Notes under the pieces: generated by a model
Told to the model about the DNA's origin: nothing
What the model saw: the letters and a program-made list of their open reading frames with translations, nothing else
Database searches by the model: none
Shown: one piece after another, positions 8,481 to 19,014 of the stretch
Layout of the letters: the number at the start of each line of letters is the position of its first letter
How positions within the stretch are numbered: the stretch's first letter is position 1
Source of the DNA: Lyophyllum atratum
Taxonomy: Eukaryota > Basidiomycota > Agaricomycetes > Agaricales > Lyophyllaceae
Assembly: GCA_014905825.1 (NCBI GenBank)
Contig: JACGCN010000067.1
Coordinates: forward strand, 1 to 64,000
DNA: 64,000 bases
Reading direction: 5' to 3'
Position numbers and translations under genes: made by a program

Positions 8481-9427
8481 CTAACCCCTCTGAGAGCCAT
8501 CAATCCCCATGCCCTTCAGCGTATTCTTCGCCCGCTGTGTGAGATTTTCAAACTTGCGTACGTGCTGGCCATGCCACCCCGCCCTAACCTGCGTATCAAA
8601 TTCAGCCGTCGTCGTCCCAGACAGAGGCTTAGGCGCCGTCAAATACTCCGTCGCGTCAATGAACGACAGGACGGCGGCGCGTTGGATATGGTACCCGCCG
8701 TTGGACCCCGCGATCGACAGTTCCCTCCAGGCATCGAGCGTGAAATAGACATCCGTGAGGAAATGGTAGCGGCGCTGGTAGAAGTACACCGACGACTGCG
8801 GCGGGATGCTGACCTCGACTGTTCTGGTGGTAGACGTCTGTGTCTCCGCCGTCGTGATGGTCTTGTAGCCGGCTGAGGCGTTCCACACGGATACGCCCTC
8901 GAAGGAAGGAGCGAGTCCGATGGACGCGCTGACTTCGGTGGAGGTGGATGTGGTGAACCCGACGGTGTAGGACTGGGTGAACGTGGCTGTCGCTTGGCTG
9001 GGGTTGTTCCAGGACATGAGCTGGACGTTCTCGATGGATACGAGGGTGGAGGTGGAGGAGCCATGGAGCGCCTCGTCGCCGGCGGAGTGGTAGATGACGT
9101 GGCGGGCCTGGTTACAGATGTTCGTGGGGTTGCTCGCGACGACTCGCAAGTAGGTTTGCAACGGATCAGTCACAGCCGCTCGCGCCTGGGACAGAGGATA
9201 AGCAGGGTACTGGAAGTGGAGAAGGGCATCTACCCACCAGAGACGTATCGAGGTGGAGGATGGGAGCGTCAAGTTGTATATGGGATAGCTGGCCATCATT
9301 CAGCTGGAGAGGAAGCATAAGTATCGCTGGATTTGCTACAGCAGGGAGTTGAAGAGCAAGCTACCTTGAGGTCGCTGAGGGGGGTGGATTTAGGCGTCGC
9401 AGTCTCGCCTTCCAATGGTTGCGACAT
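8481..9427 (-). CDS. aerolysin-like pore-forming family protein
   Basis: Hand-built model of three exons on the minus strand: 9427-9365, 9303-9238 and 9185-8481, 277 residues. Both introns (61 and 52 nt) are GT-AG and keep frame. The start at 9427 was preferred over the in-frame ATG at 9299, which lies just after a stop and would read through intron 2. The centre of the protein (about residues 90-190) is a long run of alternating Ser/Thr and hydrophobic residues (ATATFTQSYTVGFTTSTSTE and following). It ends in RTVEVSIPPQSSVYFYQRRYHF-like strands, the pattern of the aerolysin/ETX-MTX2 beta-hairpin domain. No signal peptide is evident, so it may be cytosolic like many mushroom members. A binding target cannot be told. 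The family assignment rests on pattern only. It could be another beta-rich protein. Duplicated segments flank the gene. Confidence 0.6.
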
Positions 9428-9742
9428 GCTCGAGGAGTGGATACGGCGGCGGTGAAGCTTGTGGAGGTGAAAGTAGAGTAAGCCGACCGCGGGTGAAGAC
9501 TAGCGCTGCAAGAACGTACGATTGAATGGGCCTATATAACCATCCTACGCATATGAACAAGCGGCCCCTAAACCGAAGGTATTCTGTCCTTACTGCCGGC
9601 GATTCGAGCCCCTAGCGCAGGAAGGAAAGTGTAACGGGTGGAGTAAGGCTTAAGGCTTTCGGGGAGCTTCGCGCGGGAGAACTTCGGTACCCATTCAATT
9701 ACAGAGGCTGAAGTCACGATCCCGCCGTACATCCACCAAGGA

Positions 9743-10240
9743 CAAGGTTCATCTTGGCTTTGGATCCAAGTTCAGCGATCGTCATGTCTTCATCGAGGGG
9801 GTGTGGATAAAGAGCGCGGGGGATGTAGACGCGGACCGGCAAGCGTGGTCGGGTGATGCAGGGAGACGTCACTGAGAAGCCTGATGTCGTTCGGAAATAG
9901 GCGCTGGAGATGGTCCCGTGTTCTGGACGGGTCGTATACGTGTGGCTGAGTGGTGGGAGCGAGGATGGGTGCCGTGGTAGGGGGGTGAGGACGGGGGATC
10001 TCGGGGTGGTGAGAGAAGGTGGTGAGGAGGTCTGATGAAAGGGGCACGGTGCAGAAGTGATGAGAGTTGTATCGATATGATGAACATGCACGAGAATCCG
10101 GAGGCGCTATCGATCCGTCTGGGAAGCTCTCAGTGGAGAAAAGATGGCGAGTGCGTAGCCTAGTGTTCGTCTCTTGAATTGGAGGATGTCGTCCCGATGT
10201 CTATCCGCCGATAACTACCACGTCACAGAAGTGATTGGGT
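9743..10240 (-). pseudogene. duplicated segment, copy 2, with ubiquitin-like relic
   Basis: Counterpart of 7840-8130 on the other side of the aerolysin-like gene and in the same orientation. On the minus strand a frame starting at about 10091 opens with HVHHIDTTLIT (copy 1: HVHSRYTSHHL) and ends at about 9717 in DEDMTIAELGSKAKMNLVLGG. That ending resembles the last third of ubiquitin (TLSDYN...LHLVLRLRGG). The middle is frameshifted relative to copy 1, so at least one copy is broken. Function is not assigned. Confidence 0.3.
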
Positions 10241-10911
10241 AGGTCGAATCGAGAAGGGGCCTGGACGAGATCGAGGGACAGTGGATGTACGTCCAGCTAC
10301 ATAAGTGGCGAAGGCTTGGAGCACGGGGAGAATACATTCCAGCGAACACGGTCTACTGCGGCGGTACCTTGCGGGATTCTAGAAACTCTAAGCTCGGGTG
10401 GGCTCCATTTTTGCGCGTATATGACTCACTGGAAACGTCTTTATCCTGATACGCAAGCCCTAAGAAGGAGACATAGCCCTCGACTCCAGGTCTTAGGTTA
10501 CGACCCCAGTTCCGTCCGATCTGTGGCTAAAGACATAATGAAGTATACTGCGGCGGGGAGACGACGATCAGACGAACCCTGAATTGGATTTGGATTGGAT
10601 TTCGAGCTGGATGATCTCGAAGTCGACTCAACGAGTTTACGGCGTGGAGCAGGTGCGCAGTGGAGCGCAATCGAGTCGCGACGAGAGGCAGTAGCGTTGC
10701 CATGGCTGAAATGAACTGGACTCCACCTGAGAGGACATGCACGATATCTTCCCAAAGTATTTTTGCCTTGGCGGCATTCCTGAGCCGAGCTTTGTCAGCA
10801 CCTCGTGTTGCGGTCTTCGAAATTGCTCATCAATTCACGTTCACACTGGTCAATCTCTGCCCTTTGGTCTGTCTTCCCCCTCTTCTCGCCGCCGCCGACG
10901 ACGACCAACCC
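10241..10911. other. intergenic region upstream of the histidine kinase gene
   Basis: No gene was recognised. It presumably contains the promoter and 5' leader of the kinase gene starting at 10912. The stretch 10790-10910 is pyrimidine-rich (for example CTTCCCCCTCTTCTCGCC), as is common just upstream of fungal start codons. Confidence 0.4.
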
Positions 10912-13900
10912 ATGACCACAATGCAAATACACGATCCCCCACCGGACCCGTTCCGTGCGCACCTCCTGCGTCTGCTCACGGCAGCGGCGAAGGACGAGCC
11001 GCTCTCACTGGCACAGGCATCTGATTACGATGCGGCGAACGATTGGACCGCACAGGCGATCTTGAAGGGGCTCGGGGAGCTCGTGGATAGAGTGCGGAGA
11101 GCGGAGAAAGGGGCCGATAACGAGATGGGGCTGCAGAACGGAAACGCTAACCACGGGAGCTTCCCGCCGCCACGGGTATGTACCGGCCTTCCCTCTCATA
11201 TGTCGTATTGTTGTTGATCGTGGGTGTGGTAGGCTGTACCTATACCTATACCTACGCCGGCGCCCATCCTCCATACGGACGTCACGCTCGCCGGGATCCA
11301 ATGCCCCACATGCGGGCGCAACCCCGCCGCGAGCCTCACCACCACCGTCGCGAACCCAGAGCCGATGCCGACGTTCGACAACGACCACGACGAGCTGGAG
11401 TACCTCCGCGCGCAGGTGCCGGAGCTCATCTCCCTCCGGGAGCAGGTACAGGAACTGCAATTACTCAAGGACCAGGTTCAGGACGTCGCGCGCGTTTGTA
11501 ACGCCGTCGCTCGAGGCGACCTTAGTCAGAAGATCACCGTGCCGGTGCAGGGCGTCGTCATGGTGCAGCTGAAGGATGTTATCAATACCATGGTCGACAA
11601 GCTCGGGCAGTTCGCGAAGGAAGTCACGCGTGTCAGTCAGGAAGTCGGAACGGAAGGGTGATTATTGTTATTTCTGTTTTGGGGCTATCGCGTTCGCTGT
11701 TGACGCCCGTATAGGAAATTGGGTGGTCAAGCACTTGTTTTAGATGTAGAAGGGACGTGGCGGGAGTTGACGGGCGTCGTGAACAAGTTAGCGGCGAACT
11801 TGACTTCCCAGGTACATCCATTCGTATTCTGTCCGTACGCATGCGTTGATCTCGTCATTGCAGGTGCGATCCATCGCAAAGGTCACCAAAGCCGTCGCCC
11901 TCGGCGATTTGTCCAAACAGATCGAAGTCGATGCGAGGGGCGAGATACTCGACTTGAAGAATACCGTCAACGGAATGGTTGTCAGGTCTCTATCCCCTCT
12001 CCTACCCGTTTGCCTCACTCTCTGACGTCCCCCCTCCCCTCCTTGTCTGGTTATACGCTCGCATTTCCAGACTACGTGCGCTCGCTGCGGAAGTCACTCG
12101 TGTGACCTTGGAGGTCGGTTCTCAAGGAAAACTCGGCGGCCAAGCGCACGTACCGGATGTAGAGGGGGTCTGGTTTGAGTTGGTGCGGAACGTACGTTGC
12201 CGTGTGTTGCTCGTCCCCATCGTACTCGTGCTGACCTCTTAATAAATGTAGGTGAACAGGATGTGTTCGTCATTGACGGACCAAGTGCGGTCGATAGCGA
12301 AAGTGACTACCGCTGTCGCTCGGGGTGACTTGACGCAGAAGATCGAGATCAGCGTCGAGGGCGAAATGTCGACTTTGAAGGGTACGTCTTCGAGTCTAGT
12401 TCTCTGGATGACGTCGTAGTGACGTCATCGTCCTCAGGCACGGTGAATTCCATGGTGGACCAGTTGTCTGCCTTTGCGAGTGAAGTTACGCGAGTCGCGT
12501 TGGAGGTCGGGACGCAGGGGATCTTGGGCGGGCAGGCAAAGGTTGAGGGTGTTCAAGGCACTTGGGCCGATTTGACTCGGAACGTCAATGTCCGTCTTTT
12601 CTTTCGTTTTCTCGCGACTTGGATAATCAACTGACCGGCTTGTAGAAAATGGCCTCGAACTTGACGGACCAGGTGCGGTCCATCTCGGAGGTGACGAAAG
12701 CCGTGGCGTTGGGTGATTTGGGGAAGCTCGTGAACGTCGATGTGCAGGGCGAGATGCTCGATCTTAAGATGACGGTCAACTCCATGGTGGCCCAGCTCAG
12801 CACCCTCGCCAACGAAGTCACCCGAGTCAGTTTGGAGGTCGGGACGGAGGGTATTCTGGGTGGACAGGCTTTCGTGCCCGAGGTACAGGGAATGTGGAAG
12901 GTGCGTTCTCGTTCGCTCTACCGCCGTGGGAGGGATCCGAGGGCTAATGCATCCTGTACCAGGTCTTGACCGATAACGTCAACCTCATGGCGATGAACTT
13001 GACGAATCAGGTCCGTTCGATCGCCGAGGTGACCAAGGCCGTCGCTGGCGGCGATTTGACCAAGAAAATCGAGGTGGACGTGCGGGGCGAGATCCTGGAG
13101 TTGAAGGAGACGGTTAATGGGATGACGGAGTCGTTGAGCGTCTTTGCGGACGAGGTGACGAGGGTCGCGAGGGAGGTCGGGACGGAGGGGAGGTTGGGTG
13201 GTCAGGCACGGGTGACGAATGTTGGAGGGACGTGGAAGGATTTGACGGATAATGTCAATGTTATGGCTAACAACGTAAGATATCGTTGACCCCTCGATGG
13301 TGTACGAGGAACGCTGACGCACGTTTCACAGTTGACTCTTCAAGTCCGTACCATCGCTGTCGCCACCACCGCCGTCGCGCGCGGTGACTTGACGCAGAAG
13401 ATCACCGGTGTCTCTGTTTCCGGAGAGATGTTGAACCTCGTCAACACTATCAACGACATGATTGACCAGTTGGCCATATTCGCTGCGGAAGTGAAGAAGG
13501 TTGCAAGGGAGGTCGGGACGGAGGGCAAGCTTGGGGTGCAGGCTGAAGTCGGGAACGTCCAAGGGATATGGCAGGAGATTACGTGAGTATATATCTACTT
13601 TTATAAGATAAGCCTTGGATGGGGTCGCTGATGCTGGATTCGTATATAGGCTGTCCGTGAATACCATGGCTGGGAACTTGACGACGCAGGTCAGGGGTTT
13701 CGCGCAGATCTCTGCGGCGGCTATGGACGGCGACTTTACGCGTTTCATCACGGTGGAGGCGAGTGGGGAGATGGACTCGTTGAAGACGCAGATCAACCAG
13801 ATGGTGTTCAATTTGCGGGATTCGATTCAGAAGAATACGGCGGCGAGGGAGGCGGCTGAGCTGGCGAATAGGAGTAAGTCGGAGTTTTTGGCGAATATGT

Positions 13901-15893
13901 CCCATGAGATTAGGTATGTTTTGTGTGTTCTTTCGGAGCGTGCTTTTGACTGACGTCGAGTTTTACCCTTAGGACGCCAATGAATGGGATCATTGGGATG
14001 ACGGAGTTGACGCTGGACTCGGACCTCAACCGATCGCAGCGGGAGAGTTTGCTTCTTGTCCACAGCTTGGCGAGGTCGCTGCTGCTTATCATCGACGATA
14101 TCTTGGATATCTCGAAGAGTACATTCTCCTCCCTTTCGTGCTCGTTCCGTATACTAATATCGTTCTTCCACAGTCGAAGCCGGCCGTATGACTATGGAGG
14201 CCGTTTCGTACTCCCTCCGCCAAACTGTGTTTGGGATCCTCAAGACCCTCGTCGTCCGTGCCTCCCAGAACAACCTCGATCTTACCTATGACGTCGAGCC
14301 CGACATTCCGGACCAGCTCATCGGCGACTCTCTCCGGCTGCGCCAGGTCATCACCAATCTCGTCGGAAACGCGATCAAGTTCACTCCGAGCAAGGTCTCG
14401 AGGAAGGGGCACGTCGCGCTCAGTACGCGCCTTCTGGCGTTGGACGACCAGAGCGTGACGCTGGAGTTTTGCGTTATGGACACGGGTATTGGGATTGCGA
14501 AGGATAAGTTGAACTTGATCTTTGACACGTTCTGCCAGGCTGATGGGTCCACGACGAGGGTAAGTCCGCTGCTCATCATCGTGGTGCAGCGATGCTCATG
14601 GACTTTTGCAGGAGTACGGCGGCACGGGCTTGGGTCTGTCCATCTCGAAACGGCTGGTGTCGCTCATGCAGGGCAACATGTGGGTTGAAAGCGAGGTGTC
14701 GAAGGGCTCCAAGTTCTTCTTCACCATCACCTCGCAGATTTCCCAGAGTTCGATGGAGAGCACGCTCTCGAAGATGTCGCCCTTCGCAAAACGGACGATC
14801 CTGTTCGTCGACACTTTGCATGACACCACGGGTGTGGTGGACCGGATTAAGGAACTGTGCCTCCGGCCGTTCGTCGTCCATCAGGTGGCGGAGGTGGCGG
14901 ATAAGGAGAAGTGCCCCCATGTCGATACGATCGTCGTTGACTCTCTTAGCGTGGTGAGTTGCTCGGTTCAAGTTCGGCGTTGGAGTTTTGACCTGACTTG
15001 GGGCTTAGACTGAATGTATTCGCGAGTACGAGCATCTGCGATACATCCCCATCGTGCTCCTCGCGCCGTCGATGCCCCGCCTAAATCGTAAGTCCCCTCT
15101 CGTCGTCGTTGTGAGCCCGACTTGAAACGTTCTCGTGTTATAGTCAAGTGGTGCCTCGACAACAGCATCAGTGCTCAAGTCACCACGCCCGTCACCGCCC
15201 AGGATCTCGCCTCCGCCCTCATCTCCGCTCTCGAGTCCAACACCGTCAGCCCCGTCTCGGCGCCCAACGACGTTATATTCGACATCCTGCTCGCTGAAGA
15301 CAACCTCGTGAACCAAAAGCTGGCCGTCAAGATCTTGGAAAAGTACGGGCACACGGTGGAGATTGCGGAGAATGGGAGTCTTGCTGTTGATGCGTTTAAG
15401 GGTCGGGTGGCGCAGGCTAAGCCGTTCGATATCATCCTCGTGCGTTTTTCGACTTAAGGTTGGGGCTTAGTCGCTCACGCTGTTGATGTAGATGGACGTC
15501 TCGATGCCCTTTATGGGTGGTATGGAGGCTACGGAGCTTATCCGGTCGTACGAGATGCATCGCGGACTGTCGCCTACCCCCATCATCGCCCTCACGGCTC
15601 ATGCTAGTAAGTACCCCGTCGGAATTCATTTCCTTGTCGAAATTATTGTACTCACCACTACGTCCTAGTGATTGGTGATCGCGAACGTTGCTTGCAGGCC
15701 GGCATGGACGATCATATCACGAGTAAGTTCTTCGTCGTTATGACTTGTCTGCTACCAACTGATGTGATATCCCGAAGAACCCCTTCGACGTGGCGACCTC
15801 TTGAATGCTATCAACAAGCTTGCTGGCGAGCGTGGTGCTGCCAAGCACCTTCTCCTCCGTCGACCTCCCGCGATGACACAAGGCTTCACATAG
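10912..15893 (+). CDS. nik1: group III hybrid histidine kinase (Nik1/Os-1 type)
   Basis: Nineteen exons were assembled: 10912-11175, 11233-11657, 11715-11811, 11864-11985, 12071-12191, 12252-12381, 12438-12589, 12646-12900, 12963-13274, 13332-13582, 13650-13913, 13973-14118, 14174-14559, 14612-14953, 15009-15087, 15144-15439, 15492-15606, 15669-15722 and 15778-15893, giving 1308 residues with frame kept throughout. Residues about 165-770 carry seven HAMP-type repeats (each with LGGQA, a TRV-EVG motif and GDL). The H-box [15 protein letters not shown] puts the phospho-His near 795, and the G-box is [14 protein letters not shown] receiver domain with LLAEDN, MDVSMP (acceptor Asp near 1216) and a conserved Lys in HITKP ends the protein. 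Family members are cytosolic osmosensors feeding the HOG MAP-kinase pathway and are the target of phenylpyrrole and dicarboximide fungicides. All catalytic motifs are intact and length matches the family (about 1300). Confidence 0.95.
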
Positions 15894-16201
15894 AAAGCTC
15901 GATGCGCGGTTCCTTGTGCCCGATACCCCTCACCGCCCGTGATAATACTACCTACTATTGACATTCCATGACCTTCGAATCCTTGCTGACTATCGTACTC
16001 ATACTATGCTCCTTCTTGTTCAAACTGACTACGTGCTCCTTCCCAGACTTTTCGCCGCTTGCTGTCATACATCCATGTACTTGTATCACCTATCTGCAGG
16101 CTACAGCCGTTTATATATAGTACTCGTACCGCCCCCGCCCTTTTTTGCACTCTATTACGCATAACGATACCTCATTCTTGTCCTAGGTGCTATCCAATGT
16201 A

Positions 16202-17555
16202 TCATTGTTTTTCAGACCGATGCAGAGCGTCCCGTATTGACGTCGACACGAAATAATGCACTTGCTCCACCGAGCGCTTCTGTTCGATGAGAAGGAGCAC
16301 GATCGTCGGATACATCGCCTACGCGTCAAGGTCGTGTCATCTCACTACGGCACGCTTAGAAAAGGGAGTGCTGCGCACCGTGCTCTCGATATAGGCCACC
16401 AGGTACAGGGACGAGAAGTAATCGGGCGAGGCGTAGTCAATGAATTGCTTGTCGAATGTTATGGCGGTCGCTAGCTGTGAACCGGGAGTCCGTCGTCCGA
16501 GTCATATGTAACTTATCGTAGTCCAAAACTCACCTGAAGTGCGGTGTAGAAGGCGCCTGACTCGACGATCATGAGTAGGACGGCCTGCGCATGCGACTTG
16601 TAATCGCCCCGTCCGAATTTCCAGAACCTCCGGTACGTCCTGAGAAAACATGGAATCATCGAGTTAGTCCTACACTGTGGGTAGGGAGAGAAAGGACATG
16701 CCATAGCTTGTATCCAATCAACAGTATGGACACTGCGTTCGTGGACAGCGAGAGGCCGGCGGCGGCTTGATGTAAGGCGTGGACATTACCGCCGGCAAGG
16801 TACACGTTGTACCCGGCTATGTCTGACGTGAGTGCCAGGAATGCGAAGCACAGCGCTGAAAGAACATGAAGCGTGCGTATCAAACACCGTAGAATGCCGA
16901 GAAACATGGAATCTTACCACACATCCCGAGGAATAGTGAGAGAGGGAGAATCATCAGCTGTCGATGCCCCACACATATCACCCATGCTCGCCAAACGACC
17001 ACGGCGTCAGTGAGCATTTGCTACAATCATCCCGCAATCAGCTTCTCCTCCACACAGTTTATACAGATAGCGAATAGGCACACAAACGCTCCCGCTCGCC
17101 AACAGAATCTGCTTGAAGCCGAGCACGCTCCGACTCATAACCCGCGGTGTTCCGCTCCCAAGAGGCACGAACGCGCGGTCGAAGAACGCTTTCTGGATGT
17201 AGGAAGCAAAGAACGCGAGGTTTGCAGCCCAGAGCACGGTAGCGAGGAGGAAGGTGATGATGGTCGTGCTGAAGAGGGCCCACGATCGTAACGCCTTGGG
17301 GCGCTGGCGGCTGGGGATCGAAGTACGTTGAGTGAGGTGGGGGTATCGATCAAGGCGATTGAACCCTACGTGAATGTATACGTCGAGAGGAGGAAGAGCG
17401 ATATGGATATGCCTGCGTGTCAGATTCTTTGTAAAATTGTTTCGAAAATGGTAAGAACATAGGGACGCACCGTAGATTAGGGTGGATGTCGCGATCCCTG
17501 CTAAACTTCGAAGGAACCAGGATCCAAGAAGCTTACGCTCTGCGGGAGATATCAT
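16202..17555 (-). CDS. seven-TM membrane protein, agaricomycete family
   Basis: Eight exons on the minus strand: 17555-17471, 17412-17370, 17310-17088, 17020-16918, 16855-16702, 16639-16534, 16474-16379 and 16318-16202, 308 residues. Hydrophobic segments include LAGIATSTLIYG, ISISLFLLST, STTIITFLLATVLWAANLAFF, then VVVWRAWVICVGHRQLMILP, an SLSTNAVSILLIGYKLW helix, LLMIVESGAFYTAL and a last MYPTIVLLLIE. The WRAW and VESG motifs mark a large uncharacterised family of polytopic proteins in mushrooms. The intron after YKLW starts with GC (16701) rather than GT. It is the only choice that keeps frame. The donor after ILLASGS is also weak (GTTTGT). A paralogue lies at 42907-44351 with the same exon lengths at three positions. 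Function is unknown. Confidence 0.8.
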
Positions 17556-19014
17556 AATACAGCGGGCAGGCTGGTTGTGCGTGGTTGGAAGGGATACCAG
17601 TAACCAAAAGTCCGAACCTGGCCGTTAGTGGTAGTGGTTTAAGTATCGAAGGCAAAGGCTTAATCTATGTCGACTAGATCTCTATCTGACAGCGCCAGTC
17701 ACGAACGAGGCGATTGGAGGGCGGCAAGACAGAACCGTTCTGACATGTCAATGATGTCACTGTTGCGAACAGTAGATAGCTACCACTTCAAGGGAGAGGC
17801 GGTGGATGCACTATAACGTGCTGAGGGGCTCGACTTTTCCGATTGCGTCGAGCTATTTGAATACCCCGTATACTATCCTGCATTTCCATGACGGACTCCA
17901 TTAAGGAACAGTTCCGTATCAGAGAGATAGCAGCAACCGAGGAGTTGCGACTTCCAGGCTGCAGGATAGCGCCGATCCGCGTAACTAGCGACTCAGGCGG
18001 CCGATGGTAAAAACCGACAGATGGGATGGTGCGAGGTAGAATGTCAATCAGGCTGGATGGCAGATTTCAGGGTATATAGGATATACGTCCGCGCACCAGC
18101 CCGCAGCGGTGACGCCGGCGGTGACCCCCGCGTAAGCATAGAAGCGTCACCACTCGAAATATGTCTGAGCTGACAATGTATGCGAGCAAGCCGCCGAGCC
18201 GAAAAGCCGAGTTTCCTAAAGGAGAGAGCCGCGCCGAGCCTTCCCCAAACCGTAAAAACGCGCGCGCGCGGTCGGTGCCGCTCGCTGCAGCAGATCATTG
18301 ATCATCTCTCGAAAACTTGGGAGCGTCTCAATAAATTTCTTAGCATACTACCTAAGCATAAAATCCCCGATCTCGAGCTCAGAATATCAGTATTGCCTCC
18401 CAAGTCAGTGGTGGGGACACAGATCACACGGTGATCACGTGTCTGATCGAGCCCTTGGCGATTTCTGTTGACTTGTCACTTCAGCCCAGCCACAGCTCAC
18501 AGGACGCCTCGACGACGGCAACGACAGGCACCCGAACACTAGACGGACACGGCGACCTCTGAGCATCCGCTCAGCTCCACGGCGACCACTTTAGAGCCGT
18601 GTCTCGATCTCGAGGTCGTTCCACGGCCACGGCCTCCTTTTCTTTCTGAAAGCGACACCCAGATGCGTCCGACTCCTTGACCTCATCCCATCCGCGGCCG
18701 TCGTTCTCAACCATCTACCATATTGTACACCAGTAATTGACTCGTATTCACCTTATCCATCACATATTCTCGCCTCCGTCGCGCCGTTTCACGCCATCAC
18801 AAAGCCTAGTGCACTCTCACGCGCGCGATCATCCCGAGCAAATTTTACAATACATTTTGAGGTCCTTCGTGCCCGTCAGTAGCTGTCTCTATGGCCAATA
18901 CATATTAACAGTCTGAATAGAGGTTTTTTACCCGACTTCTCCGCCCCTTTTAATACTGTAGAACTTCAGCTTTCTGCTGAGGACCAAGATCTACTGACCT
19001 CCCTTTCTGACAGG
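17556..19014. other. gene-free interval before the Crypton-like gene
   Basis: No gene was recognised on either strand. 18080-18300 is GC-rich with a CGCGCGCGCG run near 18259. 18470-18860 is C-rich on the plus strand. The left end of the Crypton element, if it is mobile, should lie in here, but no terminal signature was found. Cryptons have none that can be seen by eye. Confidence 0.4.

Noticed and set aside
8639..9064. Pro/Ser/Arg-rich minus-strand frame
   Set aside because: Shadow frame of exon 3 of the aerolysin-like gene.
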